Below are positions 16,939 to 26,777 of a stretch of 64,000 nucleotides of DNA, one piece after another. The notes below the pieces were generated by a model. That model did not search any database and had not been told where the DNA came from. It saw nothing but the letters and a program-made list of their open reading frames with translations. The stretch comes from GWA2-66-18 sp964537395 (GTDB lineage Bacteria > Elusimicrobiota > Elusimicrobia > UBA1565 > UBA9628). Made by a program: the position numbers and the translations under genes. Position 1 is the first letter of the stretch. Each line of letters opens with the position of its first letter. The stretch is from the NCBI GenBank assembly GCA_964537395.1, contig CAZIBN010000008.1, positions 4,430-68,429 on the forward strand, in the 5' to 3' direction.

Positions 16939-18371
16939 CGCCCGAGCCGAAGGGGAAGCTCGGGCACGATCGGGACGCGGGCCTCGGGCAGGCCGCCGGG
17001 GCCGAAGGCTTCGGTCGACGGCTCGAGCTCGCGTCGGATACGGATCGGATCAAGGAGAACGTCGGGCCGCTCGTAGGTCACCTCGAATATCCCGGGGACT
17101 CCGGCGAACGCGCCGCGCAGATCTTCGGGACGCCCGAGCAGCCCGAGGACGTAGCGCCCGGGCCCGAGGCCGTCGAAATAAAACTTACCGTCCTGATCGG
17201 GGATGCGCGAGCCCGACAGCCAGTAGTGGGTCGTTTGCGTGGCCGAGCTCCTCCAGACCATGAACAGCCCCGCGCGCAGGCCGATCGCGCCGCGGTCGTC
17301 GAGCAGAACCGCGCCCTCGACGCGGCCCTCGCGCAGGTCCTCGAGCGAGCCGACCTCGATGCGTTTTTCGCTGACGGCCCAAAGCCCGTCGAGGCGGACC
17401 AGCCACTCGCGCGCCTTGACCTCGTCGCCGAAGCGCGCGTACGCGGCGGAGAATCCCTCGAAGATGCGTTGAGAGTCGGAGCCCTTTTCAAAGCCCTCGA
17501 CGCGGCGGCCGGTGGCGGCCGACAGCTGCTCGAGCTTGCCGTAGCGCTCGGCGGTCACCGGGCCCGCGCGGAGAAGCTCAAGGGCTCGAAGGTAGTCGGG
17601 ATGAACGCGTCCGGGCACCGAGATCATCAGCGCGTCGAGCGCTCGCTCCTCGTCCCACCACTGCAGGCGGCCCAGGCGCACGGCCGCGAGCGCCTCCGCG
17701 GTGAACACGCCCCGGAACCTCGTCCGGTCGAGGAAGGCCTCGATACGGTCGATGCTGTCGGGCGCCAGGTCCGTCGTCTCCGAGGACATGCGTCGCGCGT
17801 CGACATGGTAGGAGAGGTTGCGCGTCGGGTACAGCCAGGCGACGGCGAGCGTGCGCGAGTCGTAATTCGTCGGCACGCCCGCGGCCGCGGCGAGCGAACG
17901 CGGGCCGAAGCCCCAGGCTCTCGACAGCACGACGTCGGTGCCGAAGGTGCCAAGCGCCCAAACGGCGACGAGGGAGAGCACGAGGCGCCGGGACAGAGGC
18001 CGCCAGTCCTCGCGGACCAGGGCCGCGGCGAGGGCCGCGCAGGTCGCCGCGAGCGCTGTCGTCAGGAAGGTGTTCACGACGATGCCGAGGAACACGCCGC
18101 CGCATAGCTCGATGGCGCGGGCCAGCTGAGGCCAGCGCGAGGCGCACCAGCCGACGGCCGAGGCGATGAGCCCGAAGGCCGCGCCCGCCGCCAGGCCGCT
18201 GCGGCCTCGCGCCGCGGCGAAGGCGGCCGCGCCGAGGACGACGGAGGCGAGCTGGAGGGCGAGGGCCTGGGAGGAGAGAAGTTCAAGGGGGAAAGCGTCG
18301 GGGAACATGCGGACGCTGACCGTCCACCCGAGGCAAACCCACGACAAGAGACCGAACAAAACGAGGCGCAC
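16935..18371 (-). CDS. Multi-helix membrane protein with C-terminal beta domain, unknown
   Basis: The 478-residue protein has about five to six membrane helices in the first 160 residues, then a soluble part. The soluble part is helical in the middle (SIDRIEAFLDRTRFRG, HPDYLRALELLRAG) and ends in a carboxypeptidase-regulatory/SpaA-like beta domain (LDDRGAIGLRAGLFMVW, GKFYFDGLGPGRYVLGLLG). No enzyme motif is recognised. The GTG start is the first in frame. It lies 93 nt downstream of acs in the same direction; that gap contains a GC hairpin (18422-18439) without a T tract. Its stop interlocks with that of the convergent gene. Confidence 0.7.
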   Translation of the reverse strand: MRLVLFGLLSWVCLGWTVSVRMFPDAFPLELLSSQALALQLASVVLGAAAFAAARGRSGLAAGAAFGLIASAVGWCASRWPQLARAIELCGGVFLGIVVNTFLTTALAATCAALAAALVREDWRPLSRRLVLSLVAVWALGTFGTDVVLSRAWGFGPRSLAAAAGVPTNYDSRTLAVAWLYPTRNLSYHVDARRMSSETTDLAPDSIDRIEAFLDRTRFRGVFTAEALAAVRLGRLQWWDEERALDALMISVPGRVHPDYLRALELLRAGPVTAERYGKLEQLSAATGRRVEGFEKGSDSQRIFEGFSAAYARFGDEVKAREWLVRLDGLWAVSEKRIEVGSLEDLREGRVEGAVLLDDRGAIGLRAGLFMVWRSSATQTTHYWLSGSRIPDQDGKFYFDGLGPGRYVLGLLGRPEDLRGAFAGVPGIFEVTYERPDVLLDPIRIRRELEPSTEAFGPGGLPEARVPIVPELPLRLGR

Positions 18372-18464
18372 GATCCACGGCGCATTAGACGAGCGCTTCG
18401 AATCGAATACGGCTAGAAATGCGGCGGCTAACGCCGCCGTAACGACGATGCGCTCGCTCAGACT

Positions 18465-20426
<1,962 letters not shown>

Positions 20427-20433
20427 GGAATTT

Positions 20434-20439
20434 ATCCTA
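20434..20439 (-). promoter_or_regulatory. -10 box of acs
   Basis: TAGGAT on the minus strand lies 7 nt before the acs ATG. No clear -35 is seen. Confidence 0.4.
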
Positions 20440-20526
20440 GCATTTTCTCCGCCGCGGCCCGGTTCGCCATGAGCGCGAAATCTTCCCTCCAGGGCTGCGT
20501 CACCACAACCCCGGAGTCCTTCCCTC

Positions 20527-20586
20527 GATCTATTCTCGATGATAATGACTCGTTCCGGAACGAGTCATTATCTATTAATGTAGATC
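20527..20586. promoter_or_regulatory. 60-bp symmetric dyad with a perfect 32-bp palindromic core
   Basis: The core half-site GATAATGACTCGTTCC (20541-20556) is followed directly by its exact reverse complement (20557-20572). Six-base outer arms GATCTA (20527-20532) and TAGATC (20581-20586) share the same centre, 20556.5. It sits between the divergent acs and rpmH promoters and is less GC-rich than its surroundings. It could be an operator for a dimeric or tetrameric regulator, or a cruciform-forming repeat; the lack of a spacer argues against an RNA terminator. Confidence 0.65.
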
Positions 20587-20613
20587 ACCTCGCCGCCCCC
20601 GCCCATATCGGCG

Positions 20614-20642
20614 TTGCCGTTTCGCCCTATTTTTCCTATACT
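20614..20642 (+). promoter_or_regulatory. Promoter of the rpmH-rnpA-yidDC operon
   Basis: TTGCCG (20614-20619), 17-bp spacer, TATACT (20637-20642), then 9 nt to the rpmH ATG. One of the best sigma-70-type promoters in the window; it implies a leader of about 2-3 nt. Confidence 0.7.
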
Positions 20643-20651
20643 AGTCCCTCA

Positions 20652-20795
20652 ATGCTCCCTACATATCGGCCGCACAATCGTAAGAGAATGAAGAAGATCG
20701 GTTTCCGCGCGCGGATGGCTACGCCCGGCGGCCGCAAGACGCTCAACCGCCGTCGCGCCAAAGGCCGCACCGTCTTAATCAAGAAACAGGCTTGA
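20652..20795 (+). CDS. rpmH: 50S ribosomal protein L34
   Basis: The 47-residue protein has the full L34 signature: N-terminal TYRPHNRKRMKKIGFRARM and the basic tail GGRKTLNRRRAKGR, with KGR near the end. It is a small, highly basic rRNA-binding protein of the large subunit. It opens the rpmH-rnpA-yidD-yidC-jag-mnmE run. The start codon is 9 nt after the -10 box, so initiation probably does not rely on a Shine-Dalgarno sequence. Confidence 0.97.
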   Translation: MLPTYRPHNRKRMKKIGFRARMATPGGRKTLNRRRAKGRTVLIKKQA

Positions 20796-21151
20796 CGCCG
20801 CCGTCCGGTTTCGGCGACGACGCGCGCCTAAAGGAGCGACGCGAGTTCCAGCAGGTCTTCAAAGCAGGAAAGAAGACCGTCGGACGCTCGCTCATCCTCT
20901 GGCACCGCGTCGACGCCGCCGAGCGGGAGCCCCGTCTGGGGCTCTCCGTGAGCGCGAAGGTCGGGAACGCCATCAGGCGCAACCGGCTCAAGCGCCTGCT
21001 GCGCGAGACCTTTCGCTTGCGCCGCTCGGAGCTCCGACCGGGAGTCGAGATGGTCGCGTATCCGCGTTCGGGCTGTCCCTGGAAAGGGAGGGCCGACGCG
21101 GAGCGCGACATCCTCGACCTCTGGCGGAAGGCCGGGCTTCTGCGCACATGA
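20792..21151 (+). CDS. rnpA: Ribonuclease P protein component
   Basis: The 119-residue basic protein is the RNase P protein subunit, which helps the RNA enzyme bind precursor tRNA 5' leaders. The RNR motif helix is at 63-72 (RNRLKRLLRE) and the N-terminal substrate-binding cleft residues (ERREFQQVFKAGKKTVGRS) are present. The start is TTG overlapping the rpmH stop (TTGA), the usual tight coupling of these two genes. The C-terminal tail is slightly short and Arg-rich but complete. Confidence 0.95.
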   Translation: MTPPSGFGDDARLKERREFQQVFKAGKKTVGRSLILWHRVDAAEREPRLGLSVSAKVGNAIRRNRLKRLLRETFRLRRSELRPGVEMVAYPRSGCPWKGRADAERDILDLWRKAGLLRT

Positions 21152-21366
21152 AGCCTCTTCTGCTCGCCTTGCTCGATCTCTACCGCGCCGCGCTCCGGCC
21201 GTGGCTTCCCGCCGCGTGCCGTTTTTTCCCCAGCTGCGGGGACTACGCGCATGACGCCGTCTCATCCCACGGAGCCTGGCGAGGGCTGGCCCTCGCTGCA
21301 CTTCGCATTTCCCGATGTCATCCCTTTCACCCCGGCGGCCACGACCCCGTGCCTCTCCCCCGATAA
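21148..21366 (+). CDS. yidD: Membrane protein insertion efficiency factor YidD
   Basis: The 72-residue protein has the YidD pattern: an amphipathic N-terminal helix (LLALLDLYRAALRPWLP), the Cys motif CRFFPSCGDYAHDAV, and CHPFHPGGHDPVP at the C-terminus with a third conserved Cys. YidD assists YidC-dependent insertion at the inner membrane. Its ATG overlaps the rnpA stop (ATGA) and yidC follows 5 nt after its end, so it lies exactly where expected. Confidence 0.95.
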   Translation: MKPLLLALLDLYRAALRPWLPAACRFFPSCGDYAHDAVSSHGAWRGLALAALRISRCHPFHPGGHDPVPLPR

Positions 21367-21371
21367 AAACC

Positions 21372-22913
21372 ATGGACCGAAATCTACTGCTTGCCGTCAC
21401 GCTCTCCGTCGCGGTGTACGCCGCCTGGTTCGGATTCATCGAGAAAAAGGTCAATCCTCAGCCCACGAAGCCGGCGGTCACGAGAACCGCGCAGGGAGTT
21501 GAAGCAGGGGCAACTCCTTCGTCCAACGCCTCCGCCGCGGACCCGTCCGCCGCCTCGAACGCGCCCGTCGCGGCTGCGAAAAAGCTCGACGCCGCGCAGG
21601 CTGAGGAGGTGCAGCTCGGCGACGCGATCGCCAAGATCCATCCGCGCGGAGCCGCGATCGTCAGCTTCATGTACCCCGAGCCGCTCGGCCGCGTCGAGCT
21701 CGTGCACGATTCAGAGGAAGGGCTGTTCGCGACGTTCTCCGAGCTCGAGTTCAAGCGCGATCCGTCGGTCAAGAACGGGATCGTCTACACGGCGACGCGG
21801 CCCGACGGGCTCAAGATCACCAAGCAGTTCCTGCCCGGCGAGGGCACGGTGCTGCCGCGCGTGCGCATCGTCGCCGTGAACACGAGCAAGCGCGCGCTCG
21901 ACGCAGGTGCCTGGACCTTGACGGTCGGCTCCGGCCTCGGGACCATCGCCACCGAGGAGAAGGAAAACGCGGATATGCAGCGTGCGATCTCGCTGACGCC
22001 CGCGGGCAAGGGCCTCAACGGGCACATCGAGGTGCTCAAGGCCGGCGTGCACGCCGAACCTTACCGCTGGATCGGCATCGACAACCGCTACTTCCTCGCG
22101 GCCCTGCTGCCCTCGCCTGAGCACTTCTCCGCTCCGCAGATCGCGCTGCCCCCCAAGGTCACTTTGACGGCCAAGCCCGTCAGCATCACGCCCAACGGGT
22201 CCTTCACATGGGAGGTTCCGTACTATCTCGGCGCGAAGGGCCAAACCTGGCTGTCCCGCTACGGCATGGGCCTCGAGCGCTCCATCGACTTCGGCTATTT
22301 CTCCTGGATCGGGCGCAAGATGCTCGAGGCGCTCGAGTATCTGTACGGCCTGACCGGCAACTGGGGCTGGGCCATCCTGGCCCTGACCTTGATCCTGCAG
22401 GTCCTGCTTTTCCCGCTGACCTGGAAGAGCCTGCGAGCGGCGGGCGCGATGAAGAAGCTTCAGCCTGAGGTCGCGAAGCTTCAGAAGAAGTACGCCGACG
22501 ACTCGCAGAAGCTCAGCGCGGCGACGATGGAGCTGTACAAGACCAAGGGCGCCAATCCGCTCGGCGGCTGCCTGCCGATGGTGCTGCAGATGCCGATCTT
22601 CATCGCGCTGTTCAACGCTCTGCGCAATTCCTGGGAGCTTCACGGCGCGGTCTGGATCTTTTGGATCAAGGACCTGTCGGCGAAGGACCCGTATTACGTC
22701 CTGCCCATCGTCATGGGCGGCCTGATGTTCCTGCAAAGCAAGATGAACCCGCCCGCGGGCGACCCCGCGCAGCAGAAGATCATGATGTTCATGCCGCTCG
22801 TATTCACGTTCATGTTCATGAATTTCCCGTCCGGCCTCGTGCTGTACTGGCTGACGAACAGCCTGGTCAGCACGGTCGTTCAGGTCGCTCTGAAGGACCA
22901 GCTCGAGGCCTAG
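21372..22913 (+). CDS. yidC: Membrane protein insertase YidC
   Basis: The 513-residue Gram-negative-type YidC has an N-terminal membrane helix (LLLAVTLSVAVYAAWFGF), an Ala/Ser-rich linker (about 30-75), the large periplasmic beta domain (about 80-320) and the C-terminal five-helix insertase core (GNWGWAILALTLILQVLLFPLTWKSL on, about 335-510). The core includes the QMPIFIALFNALRNS helix and an Arg in the hydrophilic groove region. The large periplasmic domain supports a diderm host. The ATG at 21372 was chosen because it begins the first helix; the longer frame overlaps yidD. Confidence 0.97.
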   Translation: MDRNLLLAVTLSVAVYAAWFGFIEKKVNPQPTKPAVTRTAQGVEAGATPSSNASAADPSAASNAPVAAAKKLDAAQAEEVQLGDAIAKIHPRGAAIVSFMYPEPLGRVELVHDSEEGLFATFSELEFKRDPSVKNGIVYTATRPDGLKITKQFLPGEGTVLPRVRIVAVNTSKRALDAGAWTLTVGSGLGTIATEEKENADMQRAISLTPAGKGLNGHIEVLKAGVHAEPYRWIGIDNRYFLAALLPSPEHFSAPQIALPPKVTLTAKPVSITPNGSFTWEVPYYLGAKGQTWLSRYGMGLERSIDFGYFSWIGRKMLEALEYLYGLTGNWGWAILALTLILQVLLFPLTWKSLRAAGAMKKLQPEVAKLQKKYADDSQKLSAATMELYKTKGANPLGGCLPMVLQMPIFIALFNALRNSWELHGAVWIFWIKDLSAKDPYYVLPIVMGGLMFLQSKMNPPAGDPAQQKIMMFMPLVFTFMFMNFPSGLVLYWLTNSLVSTVVQVALKDQLEA

Positions 22914-22934
22914 ACTCCCCGGAGGATAAACACA

Positions 22935-23861
22935 ATGGCACCCATCGAATCTGAAGGCCGCACCGTCGCCGAAGCCGTCGAGGCCGCCCTGCTCAAGAGC
23001 GGGCTGCGCCGCGACCAGGTCGAGATCACCGTGACGGACGAGGGCTCCACGGGCTTCATGGGCCTGGGGGCGAAGCCCGCCAAGGTCCGCCTGACCGAGA
23101 AGCGCTGGGGGCCGGACTCACCCGCGCCGGCGCCTTCAGCCCCTCCTCGCCCCGCGCAGCGCGCGCCCGTCCGGAACTCCGCCCCTCGTCCTCCGGAGCG
23201 TCAGCCGGAGCGCCGCCCTGAGCGCAAGCCCGAACGTCAGCCGGAGCGCCGGCCCGAGCCTCGCCAGGCCCGCGCCCCCGAGCCCCGCGCTCCTCAACGA
23301 GCCCCCGAGCCCGCCCGCCCTCCGCAGCGCGCCCCTGAGCCCGCCCGCCCTCCGCGAGAGCGAAGGGAAGCGTCGAAGCCGGTCACCGCGGCCGAAGCGA
23401 CCGAAGCCTGCGACAACGCGCAGAAGCTCGTCGTCGAGCTGCTCAAGCTGATGGCGATCGCCGCCCCGACCGCGACGGCCGCCTGGGACGCCGACCTCGA
23501 GCGCGTGAAGATCTCCGTGGAGTCGCAGGACGCCTCCCTGCTCGTCGGCCGCGACGGCCGCGTGCTGGAGTCGCTGCAGTTCCTCACGACCTTGATGCTC
23601 TCGCGCGGCAACAACGCACCGATCGCGGTGCAGGTGGACGCGCTGTCTTACTGGGAGAAACGCGAGCAGGCCGTGCTCGACGAGGCCCGCCGCGGCGTCG
23701 AGACCGTGAAGGCCACCGGCAAGCCGGTGCGGATGGAGCCGATGGATTCCTCGATGCGCCGCCTCGTGCACCGCACGCTCAGCGCGCACACCGACGTCAC
23801 CACCGCTTCGGAGGGCGAAGGGGCCTGGCGCAAGCTCGTGATCCGTCCGAGAGCGAAGTGA
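22935..23861 (+). CDS. jag: Jag/KhpB RNA-binding protein with long PER-rich linker
   Basis: The 308-residue protein has a Jag-N domain (about 1-55, ending in GSTGFMGLGAKPAKVRL), an extended linker (about 60-150) built from Pro-Glu-Arg repeats, a KH domain (about 165-235, with LLVGRDGRVLESLQFLTTLML) and a C-terminal R3H domain (about 240-308, with RRLVHRTLSAH and SEGEGAWRKLVIRP). It is a cytoplasmic RNA-binding partner of KhpA, tied to cell-division and wall regulation in other bacteria. The linker is longer and more repetitive than usual. It overlaps mnmE by GTGA. Confidence 0.95.
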   Translation: MAPIESEGRTVAEAVEAALLKSGLRRDQVEITVTDEGSTGFMGLGAKPAKVRLTEKRWGPDSPAPAPSAPPRPAQRAPVRNSAPRPPERQPERRPERKPERQPERRPEPRQARAPEPRAPQRAPEPARPPQRAPEPARPPRERREASKPVTAAEATEACDNAQKLVVELLKLMAIAAPTATAAWDADLERVKISVESQDASLLVGRDGRVLESLQFLTTLMLSRGNNAPIAVQVDALSYWEKREQAVLDEARRGVETVKATGKPVRMEPMDSSMRRLVHRTLSAHTDVTTASEGEGAWRKLVIRPRAK

Positions 23862-25216
23862 CGGGGACGGACGCGACGATCGTAGCGCTCGCGACCCCGC
23901 CCGGGCGCTCCGCCCTCGGGATCGTGAGGATCTCCGGCCCCCGGTGCCGCGAGCTCGCGCGGCTGCTGCTCGGCACCGAGCTCGAGCCGCGCCGCGCGAC
24001 GCCGCGCAAGCTGCGACGCAAGGGGATCGTCGTGGACCGCGTGGTCGCGACCTACTGGGCCGGCCCCTCGACGCCGACCGGCGAGGACCTTCTCGAACTG
24101 GTCGGGCACGGCTCGCCCGAGATATTGAGAGAGATCGTGGAGGCCGCCCTCGAGGCCGGCGCCCGCGCCGCCGAGCCGGGCGAGTTCACGCGGCGCGCCT
24201 ACGTCAACGGCCGCCTCGATCTGATGCAGGCGCGCGCGGTCGGAGACCTGATCTCGGCGCGCGGCGCGTCCGCCAGGGCGTCCGCGTTGATACGGCTCGA
24301 AGGCGGGCTCGCCGACGCGCTCGACGAGGCCCGCGCCCCGATACTCGAGCTGCTCGCGGCCCTTGAGGTTCGCCTCGACCATCCCGAGGAGGACATCGCG
24401 CCGCTGAAAGCAGGCGAGACCGACGCGGCGCTCGCGGACGCGGCGGCACGCATCGAGCGACTCGTAGCGGGATACGCGCGCGGACGCTCGCGCCGCGAAG
24501 GCGCGCGCGTTGGGCTGTTCGGCAGCCCCAACGCGGGGAAGTCGAGCCTCCTGAACGCCCTGCTCGGACGGAACCGGGCCATCACGGCGCCCGAACCCGG
24601 CACCACCCGCGACGTGCTCGAGGAGCAGGCCGAGCTCGCCGGCGCCGTCGTCACGCTCATCGACACCGCGGGGCTGCGCGCAGGCGCCGCCGACCCCGCC
24701 GAACGAGAGGGCGTCGCGCGCGCGGAGCGCGCCCTCGAGGCCTGCGAGGTCGCCGTCCTCGTCGTGGACGCGGCCCGTGCTCCGAGCGAGCACGACGAGA
24801 GCTCGCGCGCGACCGTCGCCGCGGCCGCGCAGCGCCGCGGCGCGCGCGTGATCGTGGCGCTCAACAAGATGGATCTTCTGGGTGGAACGACCGACGCCGA
24901 AGGCCTGCGCTGCTCCGCGCTGACGGGGCAGGGTCTCGACGAGCTCTCGGCCGCGATCGCCGCCGCCGCTGGAACGGCTCCCAACGACGAGGGGGAAGCC
25001 CTGCTCGATGACGCGAGCCAGATGGACGCGCTGTCGTCCGCGCTCGCAGAGCTTGGCGCCGCGCGCGCCGAGATCGCCGCGCGGCCCGCAGCGTGGGAAG
25101 ACCGCGCCGCCGACCGCCTGCGCCGCGCGCTCGTCCTCGTGGGCGTCGCCCGCGGCGATGGCGCACCGAAAGCCGTGCTCGACGAGATATTCTCGAAGTT
25201 CTGCATCGGAAAGTGA
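23858..25216 (+). CDS. mnmE: tRNA uridine-5-carboxymethylaminomethyl modification GTPase
   Basis: The 452-residue GTPase works with MnmG to modify U34 of several tRNAs. The N-terminal folate-binding domain (DATIVALATPPGRSALGIVRISG), the central helical domain and the inserted G domain are all present: G1 GSPNAGKSS at 222-230, G3 DTAG, G4 NKMD. The invariant C-terminal FCIGK, whose Cys is required for activity, is intact. The GTG start overlaps the jag stop. mnmG lies three genes downstream rather than adjacent. Confidence 0.97.
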   Translation: MTGTDATIVALATPPGRSALGIVRISGPRCRELARLLLGTELEPRRATPRKLRRKGIVVDRVVATYWAGPSTPTGEDLLELVGHGSPEILREIVEAALEAGARAAEPGEFTRRAYVNGRLDLMQARAVGDLISARGASARASALIRLEGGLADALDEARAPILELLAALEVRLDHPEEDIAPLKAGETDAALADAAARIERLVAGYARGRSRREGARVGLFGSPNAGKSSLLNALLGRNRAITAPEPGTTRDVLEEQAELAGAVVTLIDTAGLRAGAADPAEREGVARAERALEACEVAVLVVDAARAPSEHDESSRATVAAAAQRRGARVIVALNKMDLLGGTTDAEGLRCSALTGQGLDELSAAIAAAAGTAPNDEGEALLDDASQMDALSSALAELGAARAEIAARPAAWEDRAADRLRRALVLVGVARGDGAPKAVLDEIFSKFCIGK

Positions 25217-25230
25217 GGGATCAATCCACC

Positions 25231-25578
25231 ATGCCGTCCTCTAAAACTGTGAAAAAGACGCCCAAATCAAAGCCGCTCCTGCGCACGCCCGTTTCCGGAA
25301 TCTCCCCGGATGAGCAGATCGTCGGCGCGCCGTTCCTCGGCAAGGTCCGCGCCTACGACGCCAAGAAGCACGAGATGACGATCCGGCTCGAAGAGCCGAT
25401 CTCCACCGGCGACGCCCTGCGCGTCAAAGGACGAGAGACCGACCTCTCCCAGCGCGTCGAGCGCCTGTGCGTGGGCAAGCGTTGTGTGCAAAGCGCCTTG
25501 TCCGGGGAGACCGTGCTGTGCTCGGTCGCGGACCGCGTGCGCGTGGGCGACGCCGTGTACAAGGTCCGCAGCAAGTGA
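25231..25578 (+). CDS. EF-Tu domain-II-like small protein
   Basis: The 115-residue protein has a Lys-rich N-terminal tail (about 1-20), then a single beta barrel. Its sequence pattern (GKVRAYDAKKHEMTIRLEEPISTGDALRVKG ... VADRVRVGDAVYKV, best read in two halves) matches the translation-factor domain II fold found in EF-Tu/IF2 and in the C-terminal part of U32 peptidases. Two Cys lie in LCVGKRCVQ. Free-standing copies of this fold exist but their role is unclear; RNA or ribosome binding is inference. It sits 14 nt after mnmE with a GAGGGA ribosome binding site, and its stop overlaps the MFS start. Confidence 0.75.
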   Translation: MPSSKTVKKTPKSKPLLRTPVSGISPDEQIVGAPFLGKVRAYDAKKHEMTIRLEEPISTGDALRVKGRETDLSQRVERLCVGKRCVQSALSGETVLCSVADRVRVGDAVYKVRSK

Positions 25579-26777
25579 TCTCGTCGCCGAACGGAGTGCT
25601 GGCCCTGCTCCTCTCGGTGAACATCCTTAATTACGTCGACCGGCAGATCGTGTACGCGCTCCTTCCCCTGATCTCGAGCGACCTGCACCTGAGCGACGCC
25701 CAGGCGGGCAGCCTCGCGTCGGCCTTCATGATCATCTACATGCTGGCGGCACCCCCGATCGCCTGGCTCGCCGATTCGCGCGGCCGCAAGCCCTGGATCG
25801 TGGCCGGGGTCGCGATCTGGAGCCTGGCGACCGGCGTGGCCGGGCTCGCCACCGGATTCCGTTCGCTGTTCGTCTCTCGCGCGGCGGTGGGCATCGGCGA
25901 GGCCTGCTATGGCGCGATCTCGCCCGCCTTCGTCGCCGAGCGCTTCCCGCCCGAGAAGCGCGGCGTGGCGCTCGCGATCTTCAGCCTCGCCATCCCCGTC
26001 GGCTCCGCCCTCGGCTACGCGGGGGGAGGAAAGCTCGGCGAGCTCCTCGGCTGGCGCCACGCGTTCTGGATCGTCGGCCTGCCGGGGCTCCTGCTCGCGG
26101 CCGTCTGCCTGCTCCTGCCCAACGACAAGCCGCACGCGGCGACGCCTGCGCCCATCAAGGGCTACCGCGAGGTTTGGAGCGTGCCGACCTTCCGGATGAT
26201 CACCTACACGGGCGCCGGCATGACCTTCGCGCTCGGCGGCTTCGCCGTGTGGATGCCGACTTTTTTCCACCGGAACTTCGGGCTCACCGTCGGGCACGCC
26301 GGCCTCTTGTTCGGCGCGGTCACCATCCTTGCCGGCCTCGCCGGAAGCCTCGCCGGCGGCTGGCTCTCCGACCGCCTGCGCCGCACCGACCGCACCGCGG
26401 ACCTCCTCGTCTCCGGCTGGGGCCTGCTGCTCGGCATGCCTCTCGCCGCGGCCGCGATCGCGGCCCCTTCGCTCAATATTTCGATCGCCTTCCTGTTTTT
26501 CGCCGAGGCGATGCTCTTCCTCAACATGGGCCCGCTCAACGCGGCGATCATCTCCGTCACCCGGCTCGAGAAGCGCTCGATGGCCTTCGCGGCCAACATC
26601 TTCGTCATCCATCTCCTCGGCGACGCGGCCTCGCCCACCTTGATCGGCTGGGGCTCCGACCACTTCGGCCTGACCCGCTCGCTCCTCGCGGCCTGCCTGG
26701 CGCTCGGCATCGGCGGCTGGATCTGCCTGTGCGCACGCAAGGGCTTCGAAGCTGACGCCGCGAAGGCGCTCGCATGA
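25575..26777 (+). CDS. MFS transporter, Spinster-like
   Basis: The 400-residue protein has twelve predicted membrane helices. The opening NILNYVDRQIVYALLPLI, the A-motif-like loop WLADSRGRKPWIVAGV and RAAVGIGEACYGAISPAFVAER are characteristic of Spinster-type major facilitator proteins, which include lipid and aromatic-compound exporters. The repeat at GGWLSDRLRRTDR marks the second half. The GTG start overlaps the previous stop (GTGA); longer frames into the previous gene are shadows. The substrate cannot be told. It lies between mnmE and mnmG, where most genomes have no transporter. Confidence 0.85.
   Translation: MISSPNGVLALLLSVNILNYVDRQIVYALLPLISSDLHLSDAQAGSLASAFMIIYMLAAPPIAWLADSRGRKPWIVAGVAIWSLATGVAGLATGFRSLFVSRAAVGIGEACYGAISPAFVAERFPPEKRGVALAIFSLAIPVGSALGYAGGGKLGELLGWRHAFWIVGLPGLLLAAVCLLLPNDKPHAATPAPIKGYREVWSVPTFRMITYTGAGMTFALGGFAVWMPTFFHRNFGLTVGHAGLLFGAVTILAGLAGSLAGGWLSDRLRRTDRTADLLVSGWGLLLGMPLAAAAIAAPSLNISIAFLFFAEAMLFLNMGPLNAAIISVTRLEKRSMAFAANIFVIHLLGDAASPTLIGWGSDHFGLTRSLLAACLALGIGGWICLCARKGFEADAAKALA

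Noticed and set aside
18422..18439. Terminator between acs and the downstream membrane-protein gene
   Set aside because: A GGCGGC/GCCGCC hairpin is present but lacks a T tract on either strand, so termination cannot be claimed.
20541..20572. LexA-type SOS box
   Set aside because: The centre reads GTTCCGGAAC, which is not the GAAC-N4-GTTC arrangement, and the dyad is far longer than a LexA site.
25353..26663. 436-codon minus-strand frame across the MFS transporter
   Set aside because: Antisense shadow; the plus-strand frame has twelve membrane helices and family motifs.
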